The notes under the pieces: generated by a model
Told to the model about the DNA's origin: nothing
Databases searched by the model: none
What the model saw: the letters and a program-made list of their open reading frames with translations, nothing else
Part shown: in pieces, positions 27,501 through 37,504 of the stretch
Numbering within the stretch: position 1 is the stretch's first letter
Layout: each line of letters begins with the position of its first letter
Made by a program: the position numbers and the translations under genes
Assembly: GCA_963755055.1 (NCBI GenBank)
Contig: CAVWIS010000023.1
Coordinates: 62,001-126,000, forward strand
Source: AP-16 sp963755055
GTDB taxonomy: Bacteria > Pseudomonadota > Alphaproteobacteria > Rhizobiales > Xanthobacteraceae
Length of the DNA stretch: 64,000 bases
Reading direction: 5' to 3'

Positions 27501-29196
27501 GTGCTCCAGGACTCTGGGCGAGCCGTCCCTCAATGCCATCGGCTTCAGCCGCGATGAGGCGCGACTTGCGGTCGGCTGCGGCTACGCCGCGCAGGTGTGG
27601 GATCTGAGCAAGGACAAACCGCCGGAGCAGGCCGTCCACACCGGGTATCACAATCAATGGGTCCACGCCGTCGACATCAGTCCCGACGGCAGATGGATGG
27701 CATCGGGCAGCATCGACACCAACGTAAAACTCTGGGACCTGACGGACAGCCGCGAGGTTCTGCTCAACGGGCACAGCGCCACCGTCCAGACGGTCGCGTT
27801 CAGCGACGATGGCAGGTGGCTGGCGACGGCCGGCGACGATGCCACGGCCTATCTGTGGGATCTCGCCGGCCCACGAACCATTCCCGGCAGGCTGCTGCGG
27901 GGCCACAACTCGTCGATCACGCGGGTGATCTTCAGCCCAGGTGCCGCTTCACGCCATCTGGTGACCTTGGGGCTGGACCGGGACGCGCGGCTGTGGACGA
28001 TCCCGGACACCGTCGCAGAACCGACCGTGCTCAGGGGACACAAGGGCAAGGTGACTGCTGCGGCGCTGAGCTCCGACGGCGAGTGGATCGCCAGCTCCGG
28101 ATTGATCGATCATGAGCTGATGATCTGGTCGGTCAAGAATCCGCGCGAGCCGGTGCACAGGCTGTCGCTGTCCAGCTACGCCACGGAGATCGCGTTCAGC
28201 CCGAACCGCCGCTGGCTCGCGGCCGCCGTGTACGGTGAGCGGAAACTGCATCTGTTTGGCTTCCCCGAGATGTCGGAGACGGTGCTCGATCTTCCTGGGC
28301 GGACCGGTCCCGGGGGCCTCGGTTTCAGCCCCGACGGTCGATGGCTGGTGAGCGGCACCCTGGACCGCGCGGGGACGCTCAACCTGTGGGACGTCTCGGT
28401 GGACAAGCCGTCGCTGGAGGCGAAATACCGATGCCCGCAGCGACACCCGGTGCGTGCCCTCGGCTTCGACGCGGAGGGACGTTACGCGACGACCGGTGAG
28501 GAAGGCGGCGCTGGCGCGCATCTGTGGGATCTCCGGGCTGCCGATCCCTGCAGGAGCCTGCAATCTTTCGCCAACGACGGGACGGCGGTGCAGACCGCGA
28601 TCAGCTCCAATGCCCGCTGGGTTGCGGCGGCAAACTGGGGAGGCAAGGGCAGGTTGTACGAGTTGCGCCCCGGCGCCGGGCCGAAGCTCGCCTTCGAAGT
28701 GCCGTTCGGCGCCCTGGTCATGGAGTCCAGCTTCAGCCGCGACCATCGCTGGCTGGCGTTCGGCGCCTGGGATGCGCTGGTCAAGGTCGTCGATCTGGGG
28801 ACGCCGGGCTCGTTCGCGACAGCCGAGCTTTCCGGGCACACCGGCCGGGTCCTCTCCGTCGCCTTCAGTCCGGACAGCCGGTTCCTCGTCACCACCGGAG
28901 AGGACCGCACCGCCCGCGTCTGGGATCCCGAGGACCCGCGGGGGGCGCCGGTGGTGCTCAGGGGTCACGAAGGGCCGGTATGGCTGGTCGGCTTTTCGCA
29001 GGACAGCCGTTTGCTGGCCACCCGCAGCGAGGACGAGACGATCCGGCTGTGGCATCTCGGGCTTTCCGACCTGGTCGCCATCGCCTGCCGCACGGCAGGC
29101 CGCCAGCTCACCGCCGACGAGATCCGGGATTTCCTGGTCGAGGGGACCGTGCAGATGCCGTGCGCGGCGCAGAGCGGATCGTCACCGGGGCAATGA
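24571..29196 (+). CDS. DUF4062-STAND NTPase-WD40 protein (putative conflict/defence or signalling sensor)
   Basis: A 1541-residue single-gene machine with a strong GGAGGAGG ribosome site. Residues about 5-190 match DUF4062 (VRVFVSSPSDVRPERLIAE, then TDIVVTVLWSRLG). Next comes a STAND-type NTPase: Walker A GASGSGKSS at about 255-263, Walker B LVLIVDQLEELF near 372, an IATMRSDFFDR arginine motif, and a helical region. A single hydrophobic helix (AALGALAVVASGFAAVGWY) lies near 700. From about 790 to 1510 there are sixteen WD40-like repeats (DGRWLATGSDDG...IRLWDL type), enough for two beta-propellers. In related STAND proteins the propeller senses a ligand, the NTPase oligomerises and the N-terminal domain is the effector. 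The role here is inferred. Confidence 0.85.
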   Translation: MTEPGTVRVFVSSPSDVRPERLIAERVVKRLAREFAYCFRLEPVLWEREPLLATHHFQDLIVPPHETDIVVTVLWSRLGVPLPEEKYRGAISHGAVTGTEWEFEDAVAGFRTSGLPDLLLYRKRAKITVELGDRATLDEQQRQTELVEDFMRRWVRGADGKSFAAASWEFADASEFESQLEEHLRALLRKRLTRPEDIETPATQTWYQGSPYRGLESFELEHAPVFFGRMRARNEIRETLARQVERACGFVLVIGASGSGKSSLVKAGVLPDLLLPGMVGQVALCCYAVTRPGSLPDATKGSALAALAQAMFSPTALPELAETPLEYTPDRLRNLLEKVPAEAAQPIRQGLSAAGQKAGLTARGEARLVLIVDQLEELFTAGIAREQRENYVAALDALARSGLVWVIATMRSDFFDRVAGLPALAALCAGEGTYLLTPPDGADIGQIIRRPAREAGLRFETDQRSGRSLDETIREAAAKSPGSLPLLEYLLDQLWHRRSPEGVLTIQAHDALNGLEGAIGERAEEVLKGLPEDVQAALPSVLRALVTIGQGEQAVATARLVPLSAFPEGSAGRRLVEALIQPQARILVADGDGSTARIRVAHEALLTHWPRARQRIAADRRDIRTRVRLEEAEARWREAEPADRDSLLLSRGLPLSEGEGLLARRRAELDPALVAFVDSSARAAREADLRRMRARRLRMAALGALAVVASGFAAVGWYEWQQAAAAKHQAEAANKTVGVVQRLGRQTSDIGTKPQRSLLLSVHAASLGGDLQAGKRLDAIDGLRQQLRVTGGRPLPGHEKSTQAGAFSADGRWLATGSDDGAIRLWDLQDADPASRSVLLGSHRGAVNGLAFSPDRKWLVSGSEDGTLRLWDLTSGGAGAGPVLAQPHGAVRALAISPGGEWLAFGTENGHVCIWKLAGEGATEAPCSNSHDAPVARVMFSAKGRWLATAAFGDLKKQILLWDFALEPRPAPPRILQCSRTLGEPSLNAIGFSRDEARLAVGCGYAAQVWDLSKDKPPEQAVHTGYHNQWVHAVDISPDGRWMASGSIDTNVKLWDLTDSREVLLNGHSATVQTVAFSDDGRWLATAGDDATAYLWDLAGPRTIPGRLLRGHNSSITRVIFSPGAASRHLVTLGLDRDARLWTIPDTVAEPTVLRGHKGKVTAAALSSDGEWIASSGLIDHELMIWSVKNPREPVHRLSLSSYATEIAFSPNRRWLAAAVYGERKLHLFGFPEMSETVLDLPGRTGPGGLGFSPDGRWLVSGTLDRAGTLNLWDVSVDKPSLEAKYRCPQRHPVRALGFDAEGRYATTGEEGGAGAHLWDLRAADPCRSLQSFANDGTAVQTAISSNARWVAAANWGGKGRLYELRPGAGPKLAFEVPFGALVMESSFSRDHRWLAFGAWDALVKVVDLGTPGSFATAELSGHTGRVLSVAFSPDSRFLVTTGEDRTARVWDPEDPRGAPVVLRGHEGPVWLVGFSQDSRLLATRSEDETIRLWHLGLSDLVAIACRTAGRQLTADEIRDFLVEGTVQMPCAAQSGSSPGQ

Positions 29197-29197
29197 A

Positions 29198-29626
29198 TTA
29201 TCGCCGCCTGGGCGGCGGCGCCGGTGCGCGGCAGGCCGGGTCCGGCGTCATCGCCACCTGGATGTCGGGCGCATAATTGTTCATCGCGCCGCTTGCCGCG
29301 TCGACACCGAGGCCGACCACCCCGCCCATGATGACGTTGCCGGCCGCCATTCCCTCCAGCATGGAGGGGATGGTGCCGACGCCGTCGAGGTAACAGTCCT
29401 TGGTGCAGCGCACGGCGATGTTCGAGCCGCCCTTCTGCAAGGTGATGGTCGCCGGCGTGACCACCGTCTGCGTGCCGATCGTCGGCGAGCTCAGCGTGCA
29501 GGTGGCGCCCGGCACTCCGGGCGTATTCACCGCGACTGCCTGCGTCGTGCCCTTGGTGATGGTCGCGCACGCCGCCAGCAGGAGCGCGGCGGCAACCCAT
29601 GATGCCTTTCGCATGGCCTTGCGCAT
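29198..29626 (-). CDS. Lipoprotein of unknown function
   Basis: A 142-residue protein with a lipoprotein signal (SWVAAALLLAACATITKG; lipobox LAAC). The mature part is a short beta-rich domain with CTLSSPTIGTQTV and VRCTKDCYLDG, resembling PEGA-like or outer-membrane-associated lipoproteins that carry the ATITKGTTQ start. The C-terminus is Pro/Arg-rich. It converges with the STAND gene with one base between stop codons. An upstream in-frame start at 29710 would place the signal internally and is rejected. Confidence 0.75.
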   Translation of the reverse strand: MRKAMRKASWVAAALLLAACATITKGTTQAVAVNTPGVPGATCTLSSPTIGTQTVVTPATITLQKGGSNIAVRCTKDCYLDGVGTIPSMLEGMAAGNVIMGGVVGLGVDAASGAMNNYAPDIQVAMTPDPACRAPAPPPRRR

Positions 29627-29754
29627 GTGACGTCTCCCCAGTCCCACGAGGATCGGCGGGGCGATAGCAACCCGCTGATACGGCCCGCAAATACCTCCGC
29701 GGCCGGACACGGGACCTTGACAATTGTTCCCGTTTCGTTCTCATTCGTCAAGTC

Positions 29755-30033
29755 ATGTCGGGCATCCGCCGGCTCGTCGATTATCCCTGGGTCCTGGTCC
29801 GGCTGCGCTGCGATGTCTGCAAGCGCGCCGGCGCCTATCGGCTGGCGCGGCTCGCGGTGAAATACGGTTCGGAGATCCTGCTCGACGACCTGGTCGCGCG
29901 GCTCTCCGCCGACTGCGCCTGGCGCGACGAGCCGCGCAGCACCTGCGGCGCCCGGCTCTCCGACCTGCCGCCGAGGAAGCCGCCGGATCTCCCCGGCCGG
30001 CTCATGCGGGTGGTGGCGGGCGGGAAGAGGTAG
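29755..30033 (+). CDS. Conserved small Cys-containing protein, unknown function
   Basis: A 92-residue protein with LRCDVCKRAGAYRLARLAVKYG, a CxxC pair, and a second Cys pair (SADCAWRDEPRSTCGARL), so a zinc site is likely. The length and codon bias are typical of a real small gene. Good candidates are small Zn-binding regulators or adaptors, but no named family is recognised. Confidence 0.6.
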   Translation: MSGIRRLVDYPWVLVRLRCDVCKRAGAYRLARLAVKYGSEILLDDLVARLSADCAWRDEPRSTCGARLSDLPPRKPPDLPGRLMRVVAGGKR

Positions 30034-30144
30034 GGGCCGAGGCAGCGCACGGATTACTCAGCGCGAGGAAGGCGATGCCCATGCCAGCGCGATCGGGTCG
30101 GAGCGATATCGGCCCGCCGGGTCTCATGAAGGGAGGTCACACCG

Positions 30145-30441
30145 ATGAAGAGGATTCCGCCGTTTCAGTTGATCCCCGAGCCGTTGAACGAAGAAGCTGC
30201 AAGAATGCCTCCGTTCAAGCTGGCTCCGAAGCCGATGGGCACCCGGCATCAGCTTGGCGGCAAGCCGGATTTCATCCAGAATCCGTTCTGGCCGCACTGT
30301 CGCTCTGGGCACGGAAAGATGACATTCTATGCGCAGCTGGATTTAATCAACGACGATGTGTGCATCGCCGACTGCGGGATGATCTACGTGTTCATCTGCT
30401 TCAAATGCTCCGACACCCACTCGTTCGTGCAGTACTTCTGA
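30145..30441 (+). CDS. Small DUF1963/YwqG-like protein
   Basis: A 98-residue protein with an excellent GGGAGG 11 nt before the ATG. The segment HQLGGKPDFIQNPFWPHCRSGHGKMTF, then AQLDLINDDV, resembles the core of DUF1963/YwqG-like proteins (LGGxPxWxQ, CxxC, FxxQxD). ICFKCSDTHS adds a second Cys pair. It is much shorter than full DUF1963 proteins (about 250 residues), so it may be a truncated or minimal version. Function unknown. Confidence 0.65.
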   Translation: MKRIPPFQLIPEPLNEEAARMPPFKLAPKPMGTRHQLGGKPDFIQNPFWPHCRSGHGKMTFYAQLDLINDDVCIADCGMIYVFICFKCSDTHSFVQYF

Positions 30442-30577
30442 GGGGGTTCGGCAAGGCGCGCTGACGGTTTTTCTCGGGGAAGCTCGGATAGCGGCGGGTG
30501 AAGACGATGTCCGCGCAGTTGTTGACGGCCTGCTCGATCACTTCGTGAATCGCGTCCGGAGCTGGTCGGGTCGACAT
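30401..30577 (-). CDS. Possible small protein, unknown (low confidence)
   Basis: A 58-residue minus-strand frame beginning MSTRPAPDAIHEVIEQAVNN. Its codons end mostly in G or C over the first 40 positions, better than the other frames here, and it fills an otherwise empty gap. It has no clear ribosome site and its 3' end overlaps the previous gene by 41 nt. It may be a remnant of a longer gene. Confidence 0.25.
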   Translation of the reverse strand: MSTRPAPDAIHEVIEQAVNNCADIVFTRRYPSFPEKNRQRALPNPLRSTARTSGCRSI

Positions 30578-30632
30578 CGTGACAGCGCACGTCTTCGGTC
30601 TTACTGTACGGCTGTGGCAGCACGCCGGGGAC

Positions 30633-32441
30633 GTGTCCGTGTCCGACATCTGGTACTTCCTGGACGGGAGAGAGCAGGTAGGGCCCGTCACCTTCGAGGA
30701 ATTGACGGCGAAACTGGCAACCCTCCCGAACGCCGGCGACATTCTCGTTTGGCGCGACGGCTTCCCCGACTGGAAGCCGGCCAGGGAGGTGCCCGAGCTT
30801 GCCGCGCAGGTGGCTAAGCCGCCGCCGACACCCGAACCAGCCCCCCGCGACTCCGCCGACGACGGCAAGCCACCCGCGTCGGCCCCCCGCCGCCGCTCCG
30901 GCAATCTCATCGCCCGCCACTGGCGCGGCGAGCTTCCGCTGTGGGTATCCTACTGGGTCATCGGCTTCCTCGGAGGCATCATTGCCGCTCTGATTCCGCT
31001 CGGCGTGGTGTGGGCGCTGTCGGGCGCCGGCTATGAGCCACGCACCTTCTTTGCGGCGCTGGTTTTCGTCTGGCTGGCGATTTTCGTGATTGCGACCTGG
31101 CAGCTGGTCGGAGTTTGGAGGTCAGCCCTGCGGCGCGCCCGGGCCCGCAGGGAGCTCGGCAAGCGCGCGTTCTGGGCGCGCGTGGCGCAGCTCGCCGTCG
31201 TCCTCGGCTTCATCAGGTTGCTCGCGGCCTTCGGCAATTCGGGCGTGCCGCAGATCATCGAATCCTCCCGCATGGCGTTCATGGACGATCCCTCACTGCC
31301 GGCCTATGCGATCCGCATCATGCGGGATGGATCGGAGATCGAGGTCGTCGGCGGCTTCAAATATCCGCTGACCGACGACGTCGTGCGTATCCTGCGCGAG
31401 CAGCCTGTGAAGATCGTTCATCTCGACAGCCTCGGCGGGCGGATCGGGGAGGCGGAAAAGCTCTACAAGGTCATCCGCGACCGCGGGCTCATCACCTATG
31501 TGTCGTCGCGCTGCATGTCGGCCTGCACGCTGGCGTTCGCCGGCGGCCGCGAGCGCTGGCTGCGGCAGGGCGCGGTTCTTGGATTCCATGCGCCCACGTT
31601 TCCCGGGATGAGCAAGGACGATCTGGCCGGATCGGAAAAGTCCCAGACAGTGATTTTTGCGGCAGCGGGGTTCGATGCCGCCTTCGTCACGCGCGCGCTG
31701 TCGACGCCGAACAAGGAGCTGTGGAAGCCGTCGGCGGACGAGTTGCTTCGCGCCCGGGTGATTTCCGGCGTGTCCGACGGAACCCGGTTCGCCGCCTCCG
31801 GGTACGGCGCCAATGCGACCCGGGAGGACATCGCCACGAGGCTCTCGAAACTATTGCCCGTTCTGCAGAAGATGAAGGAGCGTCTGCCCGATGAGCTCGC
31901 CGCGATCATTGCGTCCTACCACGACGGCTATCAGAGCGGCCGGACGGAGGGGGAGCTCACCGCCGCGCTGCGGGAAAAAATCTCTCGAGTCATCGACGTC
32001 CAGCGGGCGCTTGCCGACGATGCCGTGCTCGTCGACCTGGCAAAACTGTACGCCGAGCAATATGCGGCGCTCGGCGCAAAGGACCCGACGCTCTGTTATC
32101 TCTACGCCTCCGGCACGGGCGGGACGCGCAATTTCTCCTCCGACATCCCGCAGCCGCTGATCCAGCGCGAGAACGCGCTCTCCGAGCAGGTCATCGCGAC
32201 GGCCGCACCGCGCCCGGACGCGGCCGCCGGGACGGTGACCGCCTCGTGGGAGAAAGTGATGAGAAAGCTCGGGGGCCGCTTCTCGCTGGAGACGATCAAC
32301 CTTGTCCGCGCCGCGACGCTCGATGCGTCGAGACACCGGGACTATTGCCGGGTGTCGGTCGCCCTGTTCCGGGAGATCAGCAATCTGGAGCAGCGCGAGG
32401 CCGCCCTTCTGATACGGCAGATGCTGGGCGACAGAAAGTGA
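30633..32441 (+). CDS. GYF_2-domain membrane protein with periplasmic ClpP-like protease domain
   Basis: About 602 residues from a GTG at 30633 (30639 also possible). Residues 3-60 are a GYF_2 domain (IWYFLDGREQVGPVTFEEL, DGFPDWKPA). Two or three transmembrane helices lie around 115-160 and 185-205. Residues about 235-400 are a COG3904-type ClpP-like fold: HLDSLGGRIGEAEKLY, and SSRCMSACTLAFAGG with a candidate catalytic Ser near 296. A long helical C-terminal region follows. It could be a membrane-anchored serine protease; a role in envelope quality control is a guess. Confidence 0.75.
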   Translation: MSVSDIWYFLDGREQVGPVTFEELTAKLATLPNAGDILVWRDGFPDWKPAREVPELAAQVAKPPPTPEPAPRDSADDGKPPASAPRRRSGNLIARHWRGELPLWVSYWVIGFLGGIIAALIPLGVVWALSGAGYEPRTFFAALVFVWLAIFVIATWQLVGVWRSALRRARARRELGKRAFWARVAQLAVVLGFIRLLAAFGNSGVPQIIESSRMAFMDDPSLPAYAIRIMRDGSEIEVVGGFKYPLTDDVVRILREQPVKIVHLDSLGGRIGEAEKLYKVIRDRGLITYVSSRCMSACTLAFAGGRERWLRQGAVLGFHAPTFPGMSKDDLAGSEKSQTVIFAAAGFDAAFVTRALSTPNKELWKPSADELLRARVISGVSDGTRFAASGYGANATREDIATRLSKLLPVLQKMKERLPDELAAIIASYHDGYQSGRTEGELTAALREKISRVIDVQRALADDAVLVDLAKLYAEQYAALGAKDPTLCYLYASGTGGTRNFSSDIPQPLIQRENALSEQVIATAAPRPDAAAGTVTASWEKVMRKLGGRFSLETINLVRAATLDASRHRDYCRVSVALFREISNLEQREAALLIRQMLGDRK

Positions 32442-32513
32442 TGGCCGAGGGCCGCGACGAAGAGCAGCATCTCGCCCGGCAGCTGGACTGAGGCAAGCGG
32501 TCTTACCGGCCGT

Positions 32514-33041
32514 CTACGCGCGGCGGCCGAGCAGCACGCCGACGACCGCCACCAGGGCGATGACGCCGAGCACCGCCGGACGCGATCCGTGGCGCACGAT
32601 GTCGGAGGCGCCCTCGACCACGCCGGTACCGGTCGCCGCCGCGCGTGCCGCGACGTCGCGTGCCAGAACCTCGGCGGCCGACGCATCGCCCGACAGGGCG
32701 GGCCTCGACGCCAGCGGGCGGGACGCGATGGGGAGCGGCGGTTTGGTCGATTTGCTGCGGGCCGCGGCGAGACCGAGGAGCAGCGCCGCCATGATCGCGG
32801 TCACGCCGCCCACCACGCCCAGCGCGATCAGCGGACCGTTGCGTTCCGCAACGGCGACGAACAGGGCCGTCAGGCCGATGAGCAAGGTCAGCAGCGCGGC
32901 GAGCGCGCCGCCCGCCAGCAGGCCCAGCGTCACGCCCACATCGATGGCCTGGCGCTTGAGACGCTGCGTCGTCTCCTCGCGGAACGCGAGAAGACGACGC
33001 TGGAGATCGCTCCGCAGCAGCTGCCGCAGCACGGCGCCCAT
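32514..33041 (-). CDS. Phage-holin-family/YqjE-type membrane protein
   Basis: A 175-residue protein with two adjacent transmembrane helices (VTLGLLAGGALAALLTLLIGL and ALGVVGGVTAIMAALLLGL), a linker, and a third C-terminal helix (VLGVIALVAVVGVLLG). This is the Phage_holin_3_6/YqjE pattern found in stress-induced operons, not a phage lysis gene. Its ATG overlaps the stop of the YqjD-like gene by one base (TGATG). The two genes probably share the EcfG-type promoter upstream of 33535. Confidence 0.75.
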   Translation of the reverse strand: MGAVLRQLLRSDLQRRLLAFREETTQRLKRQAIDVGVTLGLLAGGALAALLTLLIGLTALFVAVAERNGPLIALGVVGGVTAIMAALLLGLAAARSKSTKPPLPIASRPLASRPALSGDASAAEVLARDVAARAAATGTGVVEGASDIVRHGSRPAVLGVIALVAVVGVLLGRRA

Positions 33042-33535
33042 CAGCTTCTGCTCCGGCTCATCATGCCGATGACGATGCCGGCCACCAGCGTGCCGGCCAT
33101 GGTGCCGAGGGGATTGCGGCGGGCCATGGCCTCGAATTCGGACGCAAACGTCTTCACCTGCTCCTTGGCGCTCGACGCCATCTGGGCGCCCGCCTCGGCA
33201 ATGCCGCTCGCCGCCGATCCGACCTCGGAGGCCACCGCCTGGCCGACGCTGCGTGCGGTGGTCGCCGCCTCGCTGCCGGCTTCCGCCGCGAATTTGGCCA
33301 CGGTCTCCTGCATCTTGGCGAGATCGGCGCGCAGCCGCGTCATGTCGTCGGCGAGGCTGTCGCGCGCCGCCGACGCCGAATCGGCGATGCCGGATTTGCC
33401 GCGATCGACCGCGTCGCCGACCTTGTCCTTGAGATTCTCGGCACGGTTGCGGGCGGCGTCGCCCAGGCTCGATGCCGGGCTCGATGGCTGGCCGTTGCCG
33501 CTGCCGGCGAACGGACGATTGGTCAGGTCGCTCAT
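33041..33535 (-). CDS. ElaB/YqjD/DUF883-like membrane-anchored stress protein
   Basis: A 164-residue protein. The middle is a long Ala/Glu/Lys helix (DSLADDMTRLRADLAKMQE, AKFAAEAGSEAATTARSVGQ), and the C-terminus is a single transmembrane anchor after RRNPLGTMAG (TLVAGIVIGMMSRSRS), the classic ElaB/YqjD arrangement. In enterobacteria YqjD docks ribosomes at the membrane in stationary phase. A near-perfect EcfG-type promoter lies about 50 nt upstream, supporting a general-stress role. A start two codons upstream (33541) is also possible. Confidence 0.8.
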   Translation of the reverse strand: MSDLTNRPFAGSGNGQPSSPASSLGDAARNRAENLKDKVGDAVDRGKSGIADSASAARDSLADDMTRLRADLAKMQETVAKFAAEAGSEAATTARSVGQAVASEVGSAASGIAEAGAQMASSAKEQVKTFASEFEAMARRNPLGTMAGTLVAGIVIGMMSRSRS

Positions 33536-33892
33536 GTTCATGCTCCCGCGATTGGTTTGTTTGGTGGTGGCGTTCGTGGCAAAGCAACGTCAGGTGGGAC
33601 CTAAAGTTCCAACCGTCGGGCCCGGGTGGCGCCGCGGCGACGGCAGCCGGGCGGGCAGGCGCTGGCGCATGTCCCGGCGCGGTGCGCGGTTCGCCGTCAA
33701 AGGACAGGCGCCAGCCAAGAATTCTGGGGCACCGCTCCGGCATCTGGACGCGGGGGGATTTTTCCGGCAGGGAACCATTTGGCGGCGCCCGGCATTATCT
33801 TTTGATCGCCATTTCCGGGGTGGCGACGCGCGGGTCCGCATCCGCAGTTTGCGACCACCTTCGGGTGGGCAGGGCGGCAGGGGCATTCACCA
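33536..33892. other. Divergent intergenic region with stress promoter
   Basis: This 357-nt gap separates the YqjD-like gene from the hybrid histidine kinase. It contains the exact EcfG-type promoter for the minus strand (33586-33610). On the plus strand GGAAC at 33771 with CATT 17 nt later is a weaker match pointing to the kinase. No gene with acceptable codon bias was seen. Confidence 0.6.
33586..33610 (-). promoter_or_regulatory. EcfG-type general-stress promoter for the YqjD/YqjE-like operon
   Basis: On the minus strand GGAAC (33610-33606), a 16-nt spacer and CGTT (33589-33586) match the alphaproteobacterial EcfG consensus exactly. Transcription would start near 33578, about 43 nt before the start codon at 33535. 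The match is by eye. Confidence 0.75.
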
Positions 33893-35884
<1,992 letters not shown>

Positions 35885-36437
35885 CCGGCGGCATCGGCCC
35901 GCCGAAGGCGCCGATTCTGGACACTTTGCGCAATGTGAACCATTTCACGCTCAAGTCGCGGTAACTGCGCCAGAGTGTGCGGTGCACCAACGGCAGACCC
36001 CAACGGCTGCGCGTTGACCGAGACCAGGCGAGGGACACATGCTGATGATCTCATTGATAATGTCACTGGGTGCGCTGCTGAATTCTGAGCGCGATCGTGC
36101 TGGGAACGCCGCCGACAATTCCACGCTAGCGCGTTCCGAGCATGCTGGGGTCGGCGGCGGAGGCTGTTGGCGGGGCCCGGACGTTCGGGCCTTGACGCAG
36201 CGACCACCCGTGCGCCAGAAAGTCGAATAGCCGGCGCGACGTTCCGGCCACGGATCCGGGACGGCCGCCTGCCTGGAGCGGGCAGGGCAAGGTGAGCAGG
36301 GCGATCGCTCACCCAAAGCGTTTCGACGCGGTCGCCGATCGGTCGCCGGAAATGCGATGTCGGGCAGGACGGACCTGCCCGGGAACGAGTTCCAGTCTCG
36401 CCAGCACCGTGCGGACGGCATCGAAAGGGCCAAGCCC
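35885..36437. other. Intergenic region before the Crp/Fnr-family gene
   Basis: This 553-nt stretch has no frame with convincing codon bias; a 63-codon plus-strand frame (36039-36230) looks non-coding. A hairpin GGCCCG-GACGTT-CGGGCC lies at 36174-36191 without a following T-run. TTGCGCAA at 35929-35936 is a palindrome that might be a regulator site. No clear Crp/Fnr box (TTGAT-N4-ATCAA) was found. Confidence 0.4.
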
Positions 36438-37172
36438 ATGTCAGGATCGACAGAGACCGTATTGACGCGTCCACGCCTGAGCAAACGGACAATTCTGGCC
36501 GAGCATCCTTTCTTCAAGGGGCTCGCGCCCGAGCTGATCGACCAGCTCAGCTCCCACGCCATCACCCGCATGGTGCCGGGCGGGACCGTGATCTACGCCA
36601 AGGGCGATCCGGGAAACAGCCTGTTCGCCGTGGTGGCGGGGACGGTGCGGATCAGCGTTCCCTCCCTCGACGGCAAGGACACGGTGTTCAACCTGCTCAA
36701 CGAGGGCGAGATATTCGGCGAGATCGCGCTGCTCGACGGTCGTCCGCGCAGCGCCGAGGTTACCGCGGTGACCGACTGCGAGCTGATGATGATCAACCGG
36801 CGGGATTTCGTCCCGCTGATGAAGAACAACCCGGAGATCGCGCTGAAGCTCATCGACATCCTGTGCGCGCGGTTGCGGCGGACCAGCGAGCAGGTCGAGG
36901 ACGTCATGTTCCTCGATCTGCCGGCGCGGCTCGCCAAGGTCCTGCTCAAGCTCGCGGAAAATGCCCCCGATGGCCCGCAGGGTCGCAAGATCGAGATGAC
37001 CCAGCGCGAAGTCGGGCAGATCATCGGCATGTCCCGGGAGAGCACGAACAAGCAGCTGCGCCTGTGGGAGCAGCGCAATTGGGTGCGGCTCGAGCGCGGA
37101 AGCATCGTGGTGGTTGCGCTCGACGAGATTACTGACGTTGCGACCTCCGGCGCCGAGGCCGAAAAGGTCTAG
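36438..37172 (+). CDS. Crp/Fnr-family transcriptional regulator
   Basis: A 244-residue regulator with a cyclic-nucleotide-binding-like N-domain (GGTVIYAKGDPGNSLFAVVAG, EGEIFGEIALLDGRPRSAEV) and a C-terminal helix-turn-helix (MTQREVGQIIGMSRESTNKQL). The effector loop GEIALLDGRPRSA resembles true cAMP/cGMP-binding proteins, including the Arg that contacts phosphate. There are no N-terminal Fnr-type Cys ligands, so it is probably not an oxygen sensor. GAAAGGG lies 10 nt before the ATG. Targets are unknown. Confidence 0.85.
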   Translation: MSGSTETVLTRPRLSKRTILAEHPFFKGLAPELIDQLSSHAITRMVPGGTVIYAKGDPGNSLFAVVAGTVRISVPSLDGKDTVFNLLNEGEIFGEIALLDGRPRSAEVTAVTDCELMMINRRDFVPLMKNNPEIALKLIDILCARLRRTSEQVEDVMFLDLPARLAKVLLKLAENAPDGPQGRKIEMTQREVGQIIGMSRESTNKQLRLWEQRNWVRLERGSIVVVALDEITDVATSGAEAEKV

Positions 37173-37504
37173 CGACGGCGACGTGGCTACCGGTTCGCCG
37201 GCATGACCAATACGCCACCGTACAATTCCAGGACACGGTCCCGGTCAAACCTGATCGGGGCGTCGTCCATCGTTCATTTGAATATCCCTCCATTGTTGCA
37301 ATGAGTTAGACTGGGTACTTCAGATCCAGGAGCCGGGCCCTGGCGCGCAGGGTGGCCCGCTTGCCGCCGGCTCCGGTCGCGATTTCTTGCGGGCCTGTGT
37401 GAAGCACCTCACTCAGCGCCGGGGTGGGCGGGGCCATGATCGCGCCGTTCGCTTGCGGCGGACGTCGGGCAAGCGCCCGCAGAGGCGCTCATCAGGGATG
37501 TGCC
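37173..37504. other. Intergenic region with only a 27-codon minus-strand frame
   Basis: No convincing gene. On the minus strand 37270-37187 reads MDDAPIRFDRDRVLELYGGV... for 27 codons with a GGAGGG upstream, but the ribosome site is closer to another ATG that opens only 10 codons. It may be a remnant. No promoter or terminator was recognised. Confidence 0.35.

Noticed and set aside
32514..33041. Prophage lysis holin
   Set aside because: The holin-family name is nominal; the gene is coupled to a YqjD-like stress gene and no phage genes are near.
33771..33796. Plus-strand GGAAC-N17-CATT before the histidine kinase as an EcfG promoter
   Set aside because: The -10 has a mismatch in the most conserved part (CATT for CGTT), so it is noted only as a weak possibility.
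36039..36230. 63-codon plus-strand frame before the Crp/Fnr-family gene
   Set aside because: Codon bias drops sharply after the first ten codons and there is no clear ribosome site.
37187..37270. 27-codon minus-strand frame with a nearby GGAGGG
   Set aside because: The ribosome site fits a different ATG that opens only ten codons, and no family is recognisable; probably a remnant or chance.
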